From positions 129,604-152,091 of the forward strand of contig GG745348.1 in NCBI GenBank assembly GCA_000151295.1: a stretch of 22,488 nt of DNA. The letters are read 5' to 3'. Below are positions 8,429-18,744 of this stretch, piece after piece; positions within the stretch are counted from its first letter, which is position 1; each line of letters opens with the position of its first letter. The translations under genes and the position numbers were made by a program. The notes beneath the pieces were generated by a model. It was not told the DNA's origin and did no database searches. It saw nothing but the letters and a program-made list of their open reading frames with translations. The DNA comes from Allomyces macrogynus ATCC 38327. Its lineage: Eukaryota > Blastocladiomycota > Blastocladiomycetes > Blastocladiales > Blastocladiaceae.

Positions 8429-9579
8429 CTACTTCCGCGCCGGTGCCCGCGCCGCCCCTCCCGCCGCGGCCGCCGCCCGCCCTCCGCCCTGCTGCTGCTC
8501 AGGCTCCTTGGGCCCGCCCATAAACAGCATGATGACGATCGGCACAATGTACATCCAATACTTTTGCACAAACGACTTTTCGGGCGGCGGAATGACTTCG
8601 TCCTCGTCGTCCTCCACCACCTCGGCCGCAGGTGCAGACGCGTCCGCGTCCGCAGGCGCGGGTTTCTTGGCGGCCTTGTTGTTCGGCTTCTTGCTAGCGG
8701 CGGTCGTGGCGGGGGTCGGTTTGAGTGCGCTGGAGGTGTGGGCGGGGGTGCGTGAGATAGGGGAGGGTGGTGGGAGGATGAGTGAGGTGGGTGCGTACGG
8801 AAGAAGCGCGACGGGGCCTTCAGCTTCAGCAGTCGTCGTCATCGACGAAATGACCTAGATCAGGAATGGTTGGTTCAGTTGTCGTTCTGATCTCGAAAAA
8901 TTCGTCCGTGTACGGACCTTGGACGTGGTCGAGCACTCGTCGGTCCCCGGGATCCAATCGAGCGCCATAAACCGACCTAATCGCGTCGCGTCAGTGCCGA
9001 TCCATTTTTTTCGCAAGAGACACCACGATCATCGCACGGACCGTCCTGGTTCATCTGCACGCGCACCGTATCCGACGGCGACAACCAGCACTACACCGAC
9101 CGCGCGTTACTCTCCACCCTCACCCTATCCCATCCCATCCCATTCCGCGCAACATACCGCCGGGTACACCCGCGTCGCGACCACCTCGCCGCGCTCATCC
9201 ACCGCGCGCACCGCATACATGTTAACGCGCGGTTCCGGCACGCTCACGCCCTCGGCATTCGCGGCCGCCGTCGCCTGCGCCTTGTAGATAACGAGCTGCG
9301 CGTCGCCTGGGACGGGGACGCGCTCGACGGTCACAGACGCTTTGGGTTTCCACGAGGCCACGGAGAGGTCGTGCGCGGTGTGCAGCGGGAGGACGGCGTG
9401 GTCGATGGACAGGTTGATCTTTGAGAAGTGGTCGGTGAGCACGAAACGCCGCGGAGATTGGGTTGGAATGCGTGGCCGCGAACCTTTTGCGCGTGCGTGG
9501 CCGAAATGATGGCCAGCAGGAGGAGACTGCCCACGGCAAGTGCGCGCAGGCGGTCGGCCACGGCGCGTGGGCTGGCCAT
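8429..9579 (-). CDS. EMC10: ER membrane protein complex subunit 10
   Basis: Five exons (9579-9484, 9418-9158, 9090-9042, 8976-8918, 8854-8429) give 296 residues; every phase closes. Introns are 65, 67, 65 and 63 nt, and two internal exons are only 49 and 59 nt. Residues 1-31 form a signal peptide (AVGSLLLLAIISATHAQ). The lumenal domain follows, with LSIDHAVLPL, VNMYAVRAVDERGE, and CWLSPSDTVRVQMNQDG matching the EMC10 pattern S-D-x-L/V-x-V-x-x-D/N-x-x-G, then IPGTDECS, equivalent to the second lumenal cysteine. After a Pro/Ser/Lys-rich linker comes the family's hallmark: acidic stretch, PPEKSFVQKYWMYIVPIV, and one membrane helix (about 255-268), then a Gly/Ala/Gln tail. EMC10 is a subunit of the ER insertase that integrates tail-anchored and multipass membrane proteins. 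Confidence 0.9.
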
Positions 9580-10330
9580 GGTTGTGATTCTGGGCTGGAA
9601 GTTGGTGGTCGTTGCTGGACGCGTACTGGAGACCGCAATTTGTCGCGAAATGGGCCGTGCAGCTGGTGGATCCTCCTTGCAGAAAGTCTCCGCGCTGTTT
9701 TCGTCGTTGTTCGCCAATGACGCGGTCAAGCTGCTGGCCAAGTTCTGGCCCGTGTCGGCCAGCAGCGACTTGCTGCTGATCACGGACACGTGATCGAGGA
9801 CTGAAGTGCCGCCCCGTGCGGACTTCGCCGGCCTTGGGACTTAGTTATTCTTCGTGCTCTTTGACGGCCTTTGAACGATACTTTTATTTTTTGCGCCTCG
9901 TGGGAATTATCTTTGACCTCGCTTCTCGGTTCCTGCTCGCGCTCTACTCTCTTCCCGCTCGTCCCCACCACTTCCTCGTCCACCTGCGTTCCGAGCAGTT
10001 GCTATAAAGGCGGCGAGGCCCCGGAACCGTTTGGGCTCCTTCCCCTCGCTATTCGCCTACTTGCTTCTGCTCGCTTGCGCTCCTCGACCTCTCCTCCAAG
10101 TTCTCTCTCTAACTTGTCGGATTCGGTCGATACGCAGAGCGTTGCTGTCGTGGCTCCCGTCTCCAAGGTCTCGCATGCACTCGGGCCTGATCAACCCGAA
10201 CCCTGCACGCTCAGACATTTCAGGACAAACCGTGGATTTGAACACAGACACGTCGTCTTCCTTTCGCTGGCGTTTTGCTGTTGGCAGTTCGGTCCTCTCG
10301 CGGTAATTGTTCTGGTGGCCCTGATTACGA
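9580..10330. other. gene-poor stretch upstream of EMC10
   Basis: The first part should contain the EMC10 promoter (minus strand); a CACGTG hexamer lies at 9787-9792. After about 9840 the DNA becomes pyrimidine-rich on the plus strand, with a TATA box at 10003. Plus-strand open frames (for example 9871-10359) lack third-position bias and recognisable domains. I see no supported gene here. Confidence 0.4.
10003..10009 (+). promoter_or_regulatory. TATA-box-like TATAAAG
   Basis: TATAAAG stands in an otherwise G/C-rich setting and is followed by GGCGGCGAGG and a long pyrimidine-rich stretch, as around a fungal transcription start. If real, it drives a plus-strand transcript into the uncertain 10.3-10.96 kb region. 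Confidence 0.35.
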
Positions 10331-10960
10331 ATGGCTTCCGTGGGTCCGATCGCGACTGAGCAGCCGTCACTGTCGCGATTTGAAGGTGCACGAAGGACGC
10401 TGCTGCCGCCAGGACCTGGTTTCCCGGCAGGCACGAAAGGAGGCTGCATAGTTCCGCATTGTAAATATTGGCGACGACATCGAATTGATGAAAAGAGGAG
10501 GGCATCCGCATGCGAGCAAGCGCAAAAACCCGGGCCGGCGGCCCGCCGTGTATTGGATGGCCACCGAATAATGGAGACTAGAAACACGTCCACCACGCCG
10601 TCACGCCAACGGAGATCGACGAGGCCGCGAAGAAGTGGACGGCTGCCGCGTCCAACAAAGTGCTGCGCCGCGGCAGGGACCGGTCACAGCGTGCGCTTAG
10701 TGCTTGCCTACATCACGGAGAGCGAGGCGAAGCGCGTCAGTAAACATGATCCGAAAATGGGGATGTGGGAGTATGGATTGTTCAAGCGGCGCGTCGATGA
10801 GATGCATGCGGGGCTCGGTGGAGGTCGTATGGTGCACGCCGAGGCGAGGCAGACGTGCAACCGCGATCACGCCGCGCGGCATCGCGAACCGAGGGATCCG
10901 TGCGCGAGGCACCGGCAAGCGCGCGGGATACGGAGCAAGAGCGTGTGTTACGGACCGTGA
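10331..10960 (+). CDS. doubtful ORF or fragments of an unrecognised spliced gene
   Basis: An uninterrupted 209-codon frame runs from the ATG at 10331, but its amino-acid composition is Arg-rich and shadow-like. Parts of other plus-strand frames look more coding: about 10451-10569 after a GCATAG acceptor (contains NIGDDIELMKRGG), and about 10582-10670 after a GACTAG acceptor (contains TPTEIDEAAKKWTAAASNK). In the 10331 frame, 10700-10840 contains ITESEAKRVSKHDPKMGMWE. I could not join these into one phase-consistent model, and I recognise no family. It may be a small spliced gene, a decayed gene, or chance. The TATAAAG at 10003 lies upstream. Confidence 0.25.
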   Translation: MASVGPIATEQPSLSRFEGARRTLLPPGPGFPAGTKGGCIVPHCKYWRRHRIDEKRRASACEQAQKPGPAARRVLDGHRIMETRNTSTTPSRQRRSTRPRRSGRLPRPTKCCAAAGTGHSVRLVLAYITESEAKRVSKHDPKMGMWEYGLFKRRVDEMHAGLGGGRMVHAEARQTCNRDHAARHREPRDPCARHRQARGIRSKSVCYGP

Positions 10961-10991
10961 GCGTCTAAAAGTACGAAAAGGTCGCGCCCAA

Positions 10992-11213
10992 TCAGTTTCT
11001 ACTTCCAAACACCACACTGCGACCCCCACTGCGAGCACCCGGCCCACGGTTAATCTGAACAGGATCCTTACCATTCTGCGGCGCCGACGCGGCCATCATG
11101 GCCTCGCGCGCCTTGTAGACGAGGCCCCAGGTGATGACGCCGCCAATGGCGAACATCTTGACGGGCTTGACCATGGGCGTCGGGTAGAACTTGTAGCCGA
11201 GGAACGAGGTCAT
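10992..11213 (-). CDS. ATP18: F1Fo ATP synthase subunit J-like protein (Atp18/i subunit)
   Basis: From the ATG at 11213 (AAGATGA) the frame gives 73 residues: MTSFLGYKFYPTPMVKPV, a membrane helix (about 20-33, MFAIGGVITWGLVY), a basic segment (KAREAMM), and KDP. The K-x-F/Y-P-T-P-x-x-K-P start, single helix and following N/KDP resemble fungal Atp18 (about 60 residues), an inner-membrane subunit of the mitochondrial ATP synthase Fo sector. A strong donor GTAAGG follows codon 47. Splicing about 107 nt to CTTTTAG near 10964 would replace the tail by five residues (DAHGP) and give a 52-residue protein with its stop near 10949. Both forms are plausible. The frame also opens 23 codons upstream. The ATG at 11213 matches the family better. 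Confidence 0.6.
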   Translation of the reverse strand: MTSFLGYKFYPTPMVKPVKMFAIGGVITWGLVYKAREAMMAASAPQNGKDPVQINRGPGARSGGRSVVFGSRN

Positions 11214-11691
11214 CTTGACGAGGATTTGCGGGCAGTTGCAGGCCAAAACTCGGGCAGTCGTTGGCAGCAGCACGGTCGGCAATGTCGTTGGCCAAAGAAA
11301 GGGAAAGGGAGAGGAGCTTCAACAGGAGCAAATGTCGGGGCACGTGGCTTCACGCGGCGGGCGGGAGACAGGTTGGCTATTTGATGACCTCAAAGTCACC
11401 TGCAAATGAGCAGAGTGTCTCCCTGCCGCTGATCGCTGTAGCTATCCCGTTCTCGTCTCTGTCGTCGACCGACGTCGCTGCAACACTCCCGACCCGATTC
11501 TGGACCCGTACTTGTTGCAATCAAGTGGAACGACCACGGCAGCCGCGTTCTCGACGTATGGAGTCCAGCAAGCTGCAATTTCCGGCCGTTCCGACGTCCT
11601 CCTGCCTCCACAAGACTGACCACGCTCCATGATGTTGTCCAGGCCCGGCGCATCGCCTCCCTCTACCCTCTCCACCCCGAACAAATCCACC
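11214..11691. promoter_or_regulatory. divergent upstream region, ATP18-like / LRR protein
   Basis: 478 bp separate the two start codons, so both promoters should be here. No TATA box is evident. A minus-strand open frame of 440 codons (11442-12764) crosses it but is an antisense shadow of the LRR gene. Confidence 0.4.
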
Positions 11692-12961
11692 ATGGCCTGG
11701 GGCCAACCTGCCTGGGGCGCTGACCCGGCTCCGCTCGACCCGCTTCTCGCCCAGATTCGTGCCGGCAAAGTGCGCGACCTGACGCTCTTCTCGTCGCAGC
11801 GCGTGCGCACCGAAGACTGGGCACGGCTCTTTGACGCGCTCGCCGACGCCGATCGCGCGGGACACGGCGTGCGGTCGCTGCACATCTCGGGCCACCGGAT
11901 CCCCGCCGAGGCGAATGCGGCGCTGCACACGTACCTGAGTGAGGCCGCGACGGCACTGACTGTACTCGCGATCCTCGCGCGGGACGCGACCGACGCCGAC
12001 CTGGCGCCGTGGGCCAACGGGCTTGCGGCTGCGCAAGTCGTGAACCTCGAGGAACTCGACGTCTCTGGCAAAGCCCTCGCTGGACCCTGCGCAAATCTCG
12101 GCCGGTTCGTCAACGCCGCGGCGCGGTCGCTGCGCAAGCTCGATGTCGCGGCCAATGCTGGCACGCTCTCGCTGCCCGCAGGCACTATGCTCCCGACGCT
12201 CGCTACGCTCGTTCTCGCCGACTGCGACCTCGACGCACCCGCCCTCCGCGGCTGGCTCGCGGTTGCACCCAATGTCGCTGACCTCGACGTTGCGGGCAAC
12301 GCACATATTGCCGCGGATGTACCCGCATGGGCGCCGCTCGCAGCGAACCTGACGGCGGTTGCCGTCGCCGGGACACACTTCGATGACGCGGCACTGGCCG
12401 CGCTCCTGCACGCGTGCCCGTCGCTGCAGACGGTGAACGCGGCCGAGTGCCGCGTGACGGGCACTGACCTCGCCAATGACTTGAGCGCGCCGAAGTGCAC
12501 GACGCTGGTCCTGCGCAAGAACCCAGTTGCCGCACTGGAACGTGTCCTTGCAGCTGTGCCCAATGTCGAAGTGCTCGATGTGGCCGAGTGCAAGGGGCTC
12601 GGTGCGTCGCATCTCGACGCGGTGCTGCAGATGCCGCGCATCCAGACGGTCGGGTTCCGCGGGAATGCGGTCGAGGCCGATCCGGCACCGGGGGACAAGT
12701 CGGCGGCTGTGACCCTGGATCTGGTGCGCGCGCTCTTCTCTGTGTCAAGTTGGTGCCACTCCACAACTGATCATTTTAGTTTTATATTCTGTCTAGACTG
12801 CGACCAATCTGTCCCTTCCCGTCCTGCGCTCGTGGATCGCACGGCACCCGGGCGTCGTCAACTGGGAAGTCGCGAGCAACCCGTGCGGCGAGGAGAACGA
12901 CGGCGCCGACATGCTCGAGCTGGCCAAGGAGATTTTGCCACGCAACTTGTACTGGCGCTAG
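11692..12961 (+). CDS. leucine-rich-repeat protein of unknown function
   Basis: Two exons, 11692-12741 and 12797-12961, joined in phase 0 across a 55-nt intron ending TCTGTCTAG: 404 residues. The ATG at 11692 has a perfect CACCATGG context; an in-frame ATG 21 codons upstream is weaker. From about residue 115 on there are eight or nine irregular LRRs of the ribonuclease-inhibitor type, with consensus-like cores LEELDVSGK, LRKLDVAAN, LATLVLADC, VADLDVAGN, LQTVNAAEC, CTTLVLRKN, VEVLDVAEC and IQTVGFRGN. The C-terminal exon caps the solenoid and ends EILPRNLYWR. No signal peptide, membrane segment or catalytic domain is visible, so a cytosolic binding scaffold is most likely. I cannot name an orthologue. 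Its flagellar neighbours hint at, but do not prove, a ciliary role. Confidence 0.8.
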
Positions 12962-13118
12962 AATTGCGGCTTTTGCGTTTCCATATCGGCGTGCCCTTTC
13001 GTTGGTTTGCTTTAACCCTGTCCTCTTTTGGAGAAAACAAGCAATTTGTGCAAAAAACATATGTTGTTCCTTGTCATCCCCGTCAACATCGCATCAAGTC
13101 TGCTGCGTTCCAGGCCCA
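12962..13118. terminator. shared 3' flank of convergent LRR and WDR97-like genes
   Basis: 157 bp lie between the stop codons of the two convergent genes. The sequence is locally AT-rich (CAAAAAACATATGTTG near 13049, itself containing CATATG). Their transcripts probably overlap at the 3' ends. Confidence 0.4.
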
Positions 13119-16100
13119 TCACAGTCTGCTCTCCGCCCCACTTTCGTACTCCCCCACCTCTCCCTCGACCACTCCACCGCCAACCGAGCTCAGCCGCTTC
13201 GTGTACCGGTACTGCGCGCCGGTCAGCCACTGCTGCACAGCCGCGACCGACTTGGCCACCTTCTCCTGCTCGCGGCGCACGTATTGGTCGTACAAGTCGT
13301 CGAGAATACTGCGATACTTTCCTCCGCCCCCACCCCCACCTTTCCCGCCAGCCGCACGACTTCCCCCAGTCTCACCGCTCGGCGCACTCAGCAACCCGAG
13401 CCGAATCATGACCGTCTCCAACTGGTCGCGCGACTCGATATGATAAAACGCCAAGCTCTGCATCGCCGCCTGCCGCACCGCCGGATGCACGTCCCCTAAC
13501 CTTGCGACCAGACCCATGACCACATCCTGGTGATAATACCCGAACCGTGGCAACGCGGCGGCAATCTGCGCGCGCACGTGCCAGTCCGGATCGTTCGCGA
13601 GCGCCTCGAGCTGCGGCGCCAACAACATCGTCGCCGGTTCCCGAATATCCCGCTGAAAAACCGTATGCACGTACGCGAGCATCTTGGTCGCTTCGACACG
13701 CGCGCGCGCGCTCGCGCCGGATCGCACGCACTCGCCGAGGACGGAAACGACATTGTCGACGGTCACGCCGCGCCCACCGAGACCGGGGAACCATGAGAGC
13801 GACATGACGCGGTGCAGTTTGTGTTGCAGTTCGTCGCCGGGGGAGTCGCCCGAGACGGACGTTTCGCCGGATGCGCGACGGCGCATGTCCATGTGGTACT
13901 CGGTCGGCTTGACGGCCGTGTGGTTTGCGCCCACGATGGGGCGACGGCGTAGCATGCTCCAGACGACTTGGTCCTCGACCCGCGGCGTGTGCGGCGTGAC
14001 GGGCACCGACGGCAGGACGGGGGTCGCAGGTTTGGGCGGTGGCGACTTGGGTGTCGCGGGTGCCGGCGGCGGTGGGACTGGTTTCGGAGCGCGCACAGGT
14101 TTCGGCGGATCCTTTTTCGCGGGCTTCTTGCGGCCCAACGCGCCGAGCGCCAGGGGTGGTGGGGCCGGGGGCGGCGTCGTCTTCTTGATCGGCGGCGGTT
14201 TCGGGGTCACCATCTTGACGGGTGACTTGGGTTCCGGTTTCGGCGGTGAGTCCGGCGCGATCGCCGGCTGGCTCGTGCGTCCGGGCGGTGGGGTCGGGTC
14301 CCTCGGCGGCTCGAGCTCCGGCTCGGGGACCGGTTCCGGCGGCGGTGGAGGTGGTGGTGTCGGGTCGCGCGGTGGGGGCGGTGGGGGTGGAGTCGGCGCC
14401 TTGGGCGGATCGGGCATCTTGACGGGCGGTGGAGGTGGCTGCGGCGAGGCTGGTTTCGGCGGCGTCACACGGGTTCCTCCTCCTCGTCGAGGTCCTCGAG
14501 GTTTGCGAGACTCTCAGCCAAGTCGAGTGGCGGTGACGCCGGTTTCGGCGGCAGTTTCTTCCCATTCCGCCGCGCACGCGCCTTCAGGTCCTTGACGTCG
14601 CGCTTCTTCACGGCCATGCGCACGACCTGCGCCATTGCCGCCTCTTCGCCACCATGCTCGACTTTCGCCGCGACCGTCGAATTCGGCAACGACAGCACCC
14701 CGTGCCGCAACGCGCCAATCATTTCGAGTTTCCGACGAATCTTGCGCATCTTCTCATCGAGCGTCGTGATCTTATGCTTGTTCTTGTACTCTTCAATCGC
14801 AGCACCGCGGTCCTCGACTGACTGCCGCTCCTCGTCGGTGATTTGCGGGCGGTATAACTTGTTGGGCTGGATCGCGTACCGCTGCGACGCATGCTTTGCG
14901 CCCTCGCGCATGTACCCGTCGAGCGTCGACCAGAGACCCGAGTTGTCCCCGGACCCAACGGCGAAACTGCCGTTCAGGTCGCGCAGCATGTCGTCGAGCG
15001 ACGCGTCGTGGTTGCCAAAGTGGTCGTCGGGAAAGGCGGCGAGTTTCTTGACGCGTTGCGTCGTCTTGATTAGTTTGCCCAAGGCCAAGTTGTCGAGCGA
15101 CGTGTGCGACTCTGCGGCGCTCGCGCTCGTGGTTGCGGTCATGGCTGAGGTTGGGTCGACGGCGACGGAGAGTCGGTGCGACATGGCCATTTTGGACGTC
15201 TACGCGTTGGAAGATCGAGTCAGCGCGGAGAGCCCTGGTGGGATCGGCGAGGGACGGAGACGTACGACGGGACGGCCACCGCGCAACTCCGACTCAAACT
15301 CGCGCATCAGCTCGGAATCCTGCAACTCGGCGTGGTCTTGCGGTCTTGCGGAACTACGAAGCAAACAACGTCAGTTCCAGCCACGACACCATCAACGACC
15401 GAAACACCCCATCGTACTAGAGACACATCGTCCACTGATCGCGATCAAACTCGGGTTTCGCCTGGAACCCATCCCAGAAATCCAGTCCCGGGTCAAACGC
15501 CATCGGTTCCTCGAGCGGATCGTCGGGGGGATTAATGTCCTGGATCGCCTTGCACTGGTCGAGCGGCAAATCTACCACCACCGCAACCGTCAGTCCTCAC
15601 CACCCTTCACCCCTTCCCTCACCCAACAGTACGTACAATCCTTCCACCGCACGACGCTCACCTCATCATGCACCCCCAACAACAAATCCCCCCTTGCATT
15701 CGCAAACGCGACCGCCGTGACCGGTTCCCCGACCTGAATCTCACGCACGAGTACGTTCTGCGCACTCCACAGTTTCACGACCCCGTCCATGCCCGCCGTC
15801 ACGTACAGCCCGAGCGTCGGTAAATGGTCAATACTCGTCACGAGTTTCGTGTGCTCCTCGTCTGGCGAGTGCGTCCATGCGCGGCCTGGGCCGGTGGGGA
15901 GCGCGGGTGCCGCTCCGCCTCCGCCGCTGACGGTGGGGGACAGGCCGGTGTCGCTCGAGTGGACCGACCCGCTGTCGTGTGGCGGGACGGTGGCGGCGGT
16001 GGCGGGGGATCCGTGGGTGAGGGAGCCGTGCATGGGCGTTTCGTGCACGACGAGCGCGTGGTTGGCGTTGGTCGCGAGCATCCAGTGCGGGTCGGTGTCG

Positions 16101-18744
16101 TTGGACGCGGAAGACGCGGCGGGACGCAGTCGGCATGGGAAGGCGGCGAGCGGGTGCACGCAAAGGAGGTCGAGCGTTGGCGGTAAAGTGCCACGCCGGT
16201 GGATGCGCCAGGCCTTGACGGTCTTGTCATTGCCCGTCGACAGGAGGAGGTCCTGCGACGGGTGCCGCTGAAGTGCGACAATGTCGGCCGGGTGGCCCTA
16301 TCGCGCCACGCAAATGGAAGGAAGAGTCAGTCTGGGCGCAAGTGGCAGAAAGTCGAAGGGTATCAAGCGCACCTGGACGAGCACGTCGCGATGGCCTGTG
16401 TCCGGGTTGATCGATACGATTTGACCCGAATCGGTGCCGCCGACGAGTTGCCGGGGGTTGGCGAGCGTCGTTATGCAGGTGACGCGGCTCGACTCGATCG
16501 ATATGCTCGGGTCGAGCACGCGCAAGACCTTGGCCGGGTTGATGCGCGTGTCATAGACGACGATCTCGCCATTGTTCATGAGCGAGTAGATGCACTCTGG
16601 GCAGAGTCGGGGGTGAGTAACCAAAACGTTATGAATGGCGAGTGGATATCGCCAAGCACAAACCTCCCGGCAAGTCATGCACGACCTCGACAATATACGT
16701 CTGCTTGAACGACGGGAAACACGTTAAGAGCACCGTCCCGCTCACGGGACTCACCAACCGAATCGACCCGTCCTCGGCCGCCAACACGATCCGCGCGCGC
16801 GGCCCCTTCCTCCCCGTCGCCGAATGCGCGACTACACGATACAAGTGCGTAACTTGCGACTGCGTCGTGCAAAACGTGCTCGTGAGCCGGTTCAAGTGCC
16901 AGACGCCAATCGCGCGGCGCGAGTAGTGGTAGAACGTGTCGCGACGCATCATGCCCATACCGAGAACTTCGTTGTGGCCCGTCGGCTGCCGGTACACGCA
17001 CCGGCCCTTGTCGAGGTCCCACATGCGCAGGGACCCGTCTAGCGACCCGGACACGAGAATTGGTGGCGGGCGCGGCTGTGCCGTGTGCGCAAGTGGGAAG
17101 AGCAGCGCGGATATGGCGCCGTGGTGGTCGCGGAACGACAAGACGGGCGCATGTTGGCTATTCCAGACCTTGACTAAGAAAGCCGTCAGTCAGCAGGAGG
17201 GGAGACCCCAGCCATGGGATGAGAACACGTACTCGTCCCATCCTTGGCGCCCGTGACGAGGAAATCCGACGGTTCGTGCACGGCCAGCGCCGTGATAGTA
17301 ATGTCGTGGATCTGCAGCATCATGTCGATGCGCTTGCCCGAGTCGTAGTCGTAGACATAAATGTTGCCGTCGCAAGCCACGTAGAGCCGGTTCTGGGACG
17401 CGCGGTAAATGGTCTTGGACACCCAGTCGTCCTCAGTCAGGTCCGTGATGGTGAGCCGCGGGCCGCGCAGCGTGTAGATGCTGTGGTTGGCAATGCTGAT
17501 GGCCGTGGGGTGCGTGAGCACAATTATCGGAGCTGGTCACGGTGAAGAAGCGAGATTGAAAGCACACCTTTCGGTTTCGCGAACAATTTTCCAAATCTAT
17601 ATTGCTCGGAAACGTGAGCCAAGTGATCTCGCCAAACTCGAGCGTTGCCGCTTCGCGACCAGTGAAGTCCACGTACGTGCACGCCGCCGACACACCCAAT
17701 CACAATCTCGTCGAGCTCGTCACATGCCTCCATGGTCAAGACGGGCTTGACGCAATTGCACCGCCACAGTTCTGTCAAGTTGTGGTCGAGCACCTTGAGC
17801 TCGAGCCGATCCGAGGCCACAATCACGAGCCGGTGCCGCTTCAAGTAGACCCATTTCGCAATCGGGTCAATCAGCGCGCCGAGTCCCAGTCCGCCCTGCG
17901 CGATCGGCGCTTTTTCGTCGATCACGACCGCGGCCTGCACGACGCCGTCGGGTCCAGGCGTCTTGGCGCGCGGCGACGTGCTGCTTGTCGAGCTCGTCAT
18001 TTGCGTTGACGGCATCCCGCCAAGCTCGCGCTTCTTGACGCGCATCTGGCCACGCCATTGGTGTACGTGGTGCGCGTCCATGGACATGAATGCGTCGGCG
18101 TTGGGGTTGGCGGAAACGTGCGGCTTGGCCGCCATCGCGGCACCCGCAGCACCAGGTACGGCCGCCAGCGCGGCGGGGCCGTGGGGCGTGAAGAGAACGG
18201 CGCGGACTGTGGCCTTGCCGTGCAGGAGCGACCGCTGCAGCTGGAACCCGTACGGGATAGTGAGAGGCAGAACGATCCCCGACGTGGCCGACGCGTTAGC
18301 AGTCGTCGGTTTTGACAGGGTCGGGGTCGCGGCGCGCGTCGCGTCGCTAGCAGCAGCGGCAATCGGGTCCAGGCCGGTTCCGGCAAGATCGTCGCTATTC
18401 TCTCTACCGCCAGGATCGCCCTGCAGCTGGTCGCTGCCGTCCTTGTCGCCGTCGACCTCGTCGATGCTCACAGCACTGCCCACGAGGGCGCCACCGGGAG
18501 GCTCGCCGCCGTGGTGCATGACCAGATCGTAAATATCGACAGGCATGCCCGCGGTCGGGGCAGCGGTGCCCGACTTGCGGCGGGTGCTCGGCCTTGAGGA
18601 GGCATTGCCGGCGGTAGGAGTTGGTGGCGCCGCGGTGATGCGCGACTCGGGGCGCGACGAGGTCGTGAGGACGGGCAGCGGGACATATTGCAGCGACTTG
18701 CGGTGTGACGCGACGTCGGTGCTGGGCGTGGACGGGCCGGGCAT
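13119..18744 (-). CDS. large WD40/HEAT protein, WDR97-like axonemal candidate
   Basis: Nine exons: 18744-about 17614, 17532-17233, 17173-16664, 16596-16373, 16297-15637, 15571-15418, 15353-15266, 15199-14512, 14449-13119. Phases agree from exon 2 to the stop; total about 1,690 residues, near human WDR97 (about 1,620). Start chosen at MPGPSTPS; an in-frame ATG at 18888 would add 48 residues. Order: disordered leader, WD40 propeller(s) from about residue 230 (DELDEIVIGCVGG, GAKDGTIKVWN, GSLDGSLRMWDL, GNDKTVKAW, GMDGVVKLWS), then a DPLEEPMAFDP linker, a charged segment (DEKMRKIRRKLEM), a ~150-residue Pro-rich region, and HEAT-like helices (about 13.3-13.75 kb, DPDWHVRAQIAAALPRFG, HPAVRQAAMQSLAFY). 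Such proteins are linked to cilia and flagella. The exon 1/exon 2 junction does not close in frame: about one base extra near 17675 and another at the intron, unless a 161-nt intron (17533-17693) is used. Confidence 0.75.

Noticed and set aside
11442..12764. 440-codon minus-strand open frame
   Set aside because: Ser/Ala/Arg-rich antisense shadow of the LRR gene; the plus-strand frame has LRR repeats, a perfect start context and better codon bias.
13372..14577. 401-codon minus-strand frame, and a 303-codon plus-strand frame at 13684-14595 (poly-Gly)
   Set aside because: Both are shifted readings of the Pro-rich and HEAT-like exon of the WDR97-like gene.
14465..15190. Separate 241-residue gene starting at the ATG at 15190
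   Set aside because: The same frame extends upstream across a 66-nt phase-0 intron (GTACGT...GCGTAG, 15200-15265) into coding sequence that joins the WD40 exons, and downstream via the 62-nt intron. The ATG is internal.
14592..15737. 381-codon plus-strand open frame
   Set aside because: Crosses several introns of the minus-strand WDR97-like gene with no coherent protein features; an antisense shadow.
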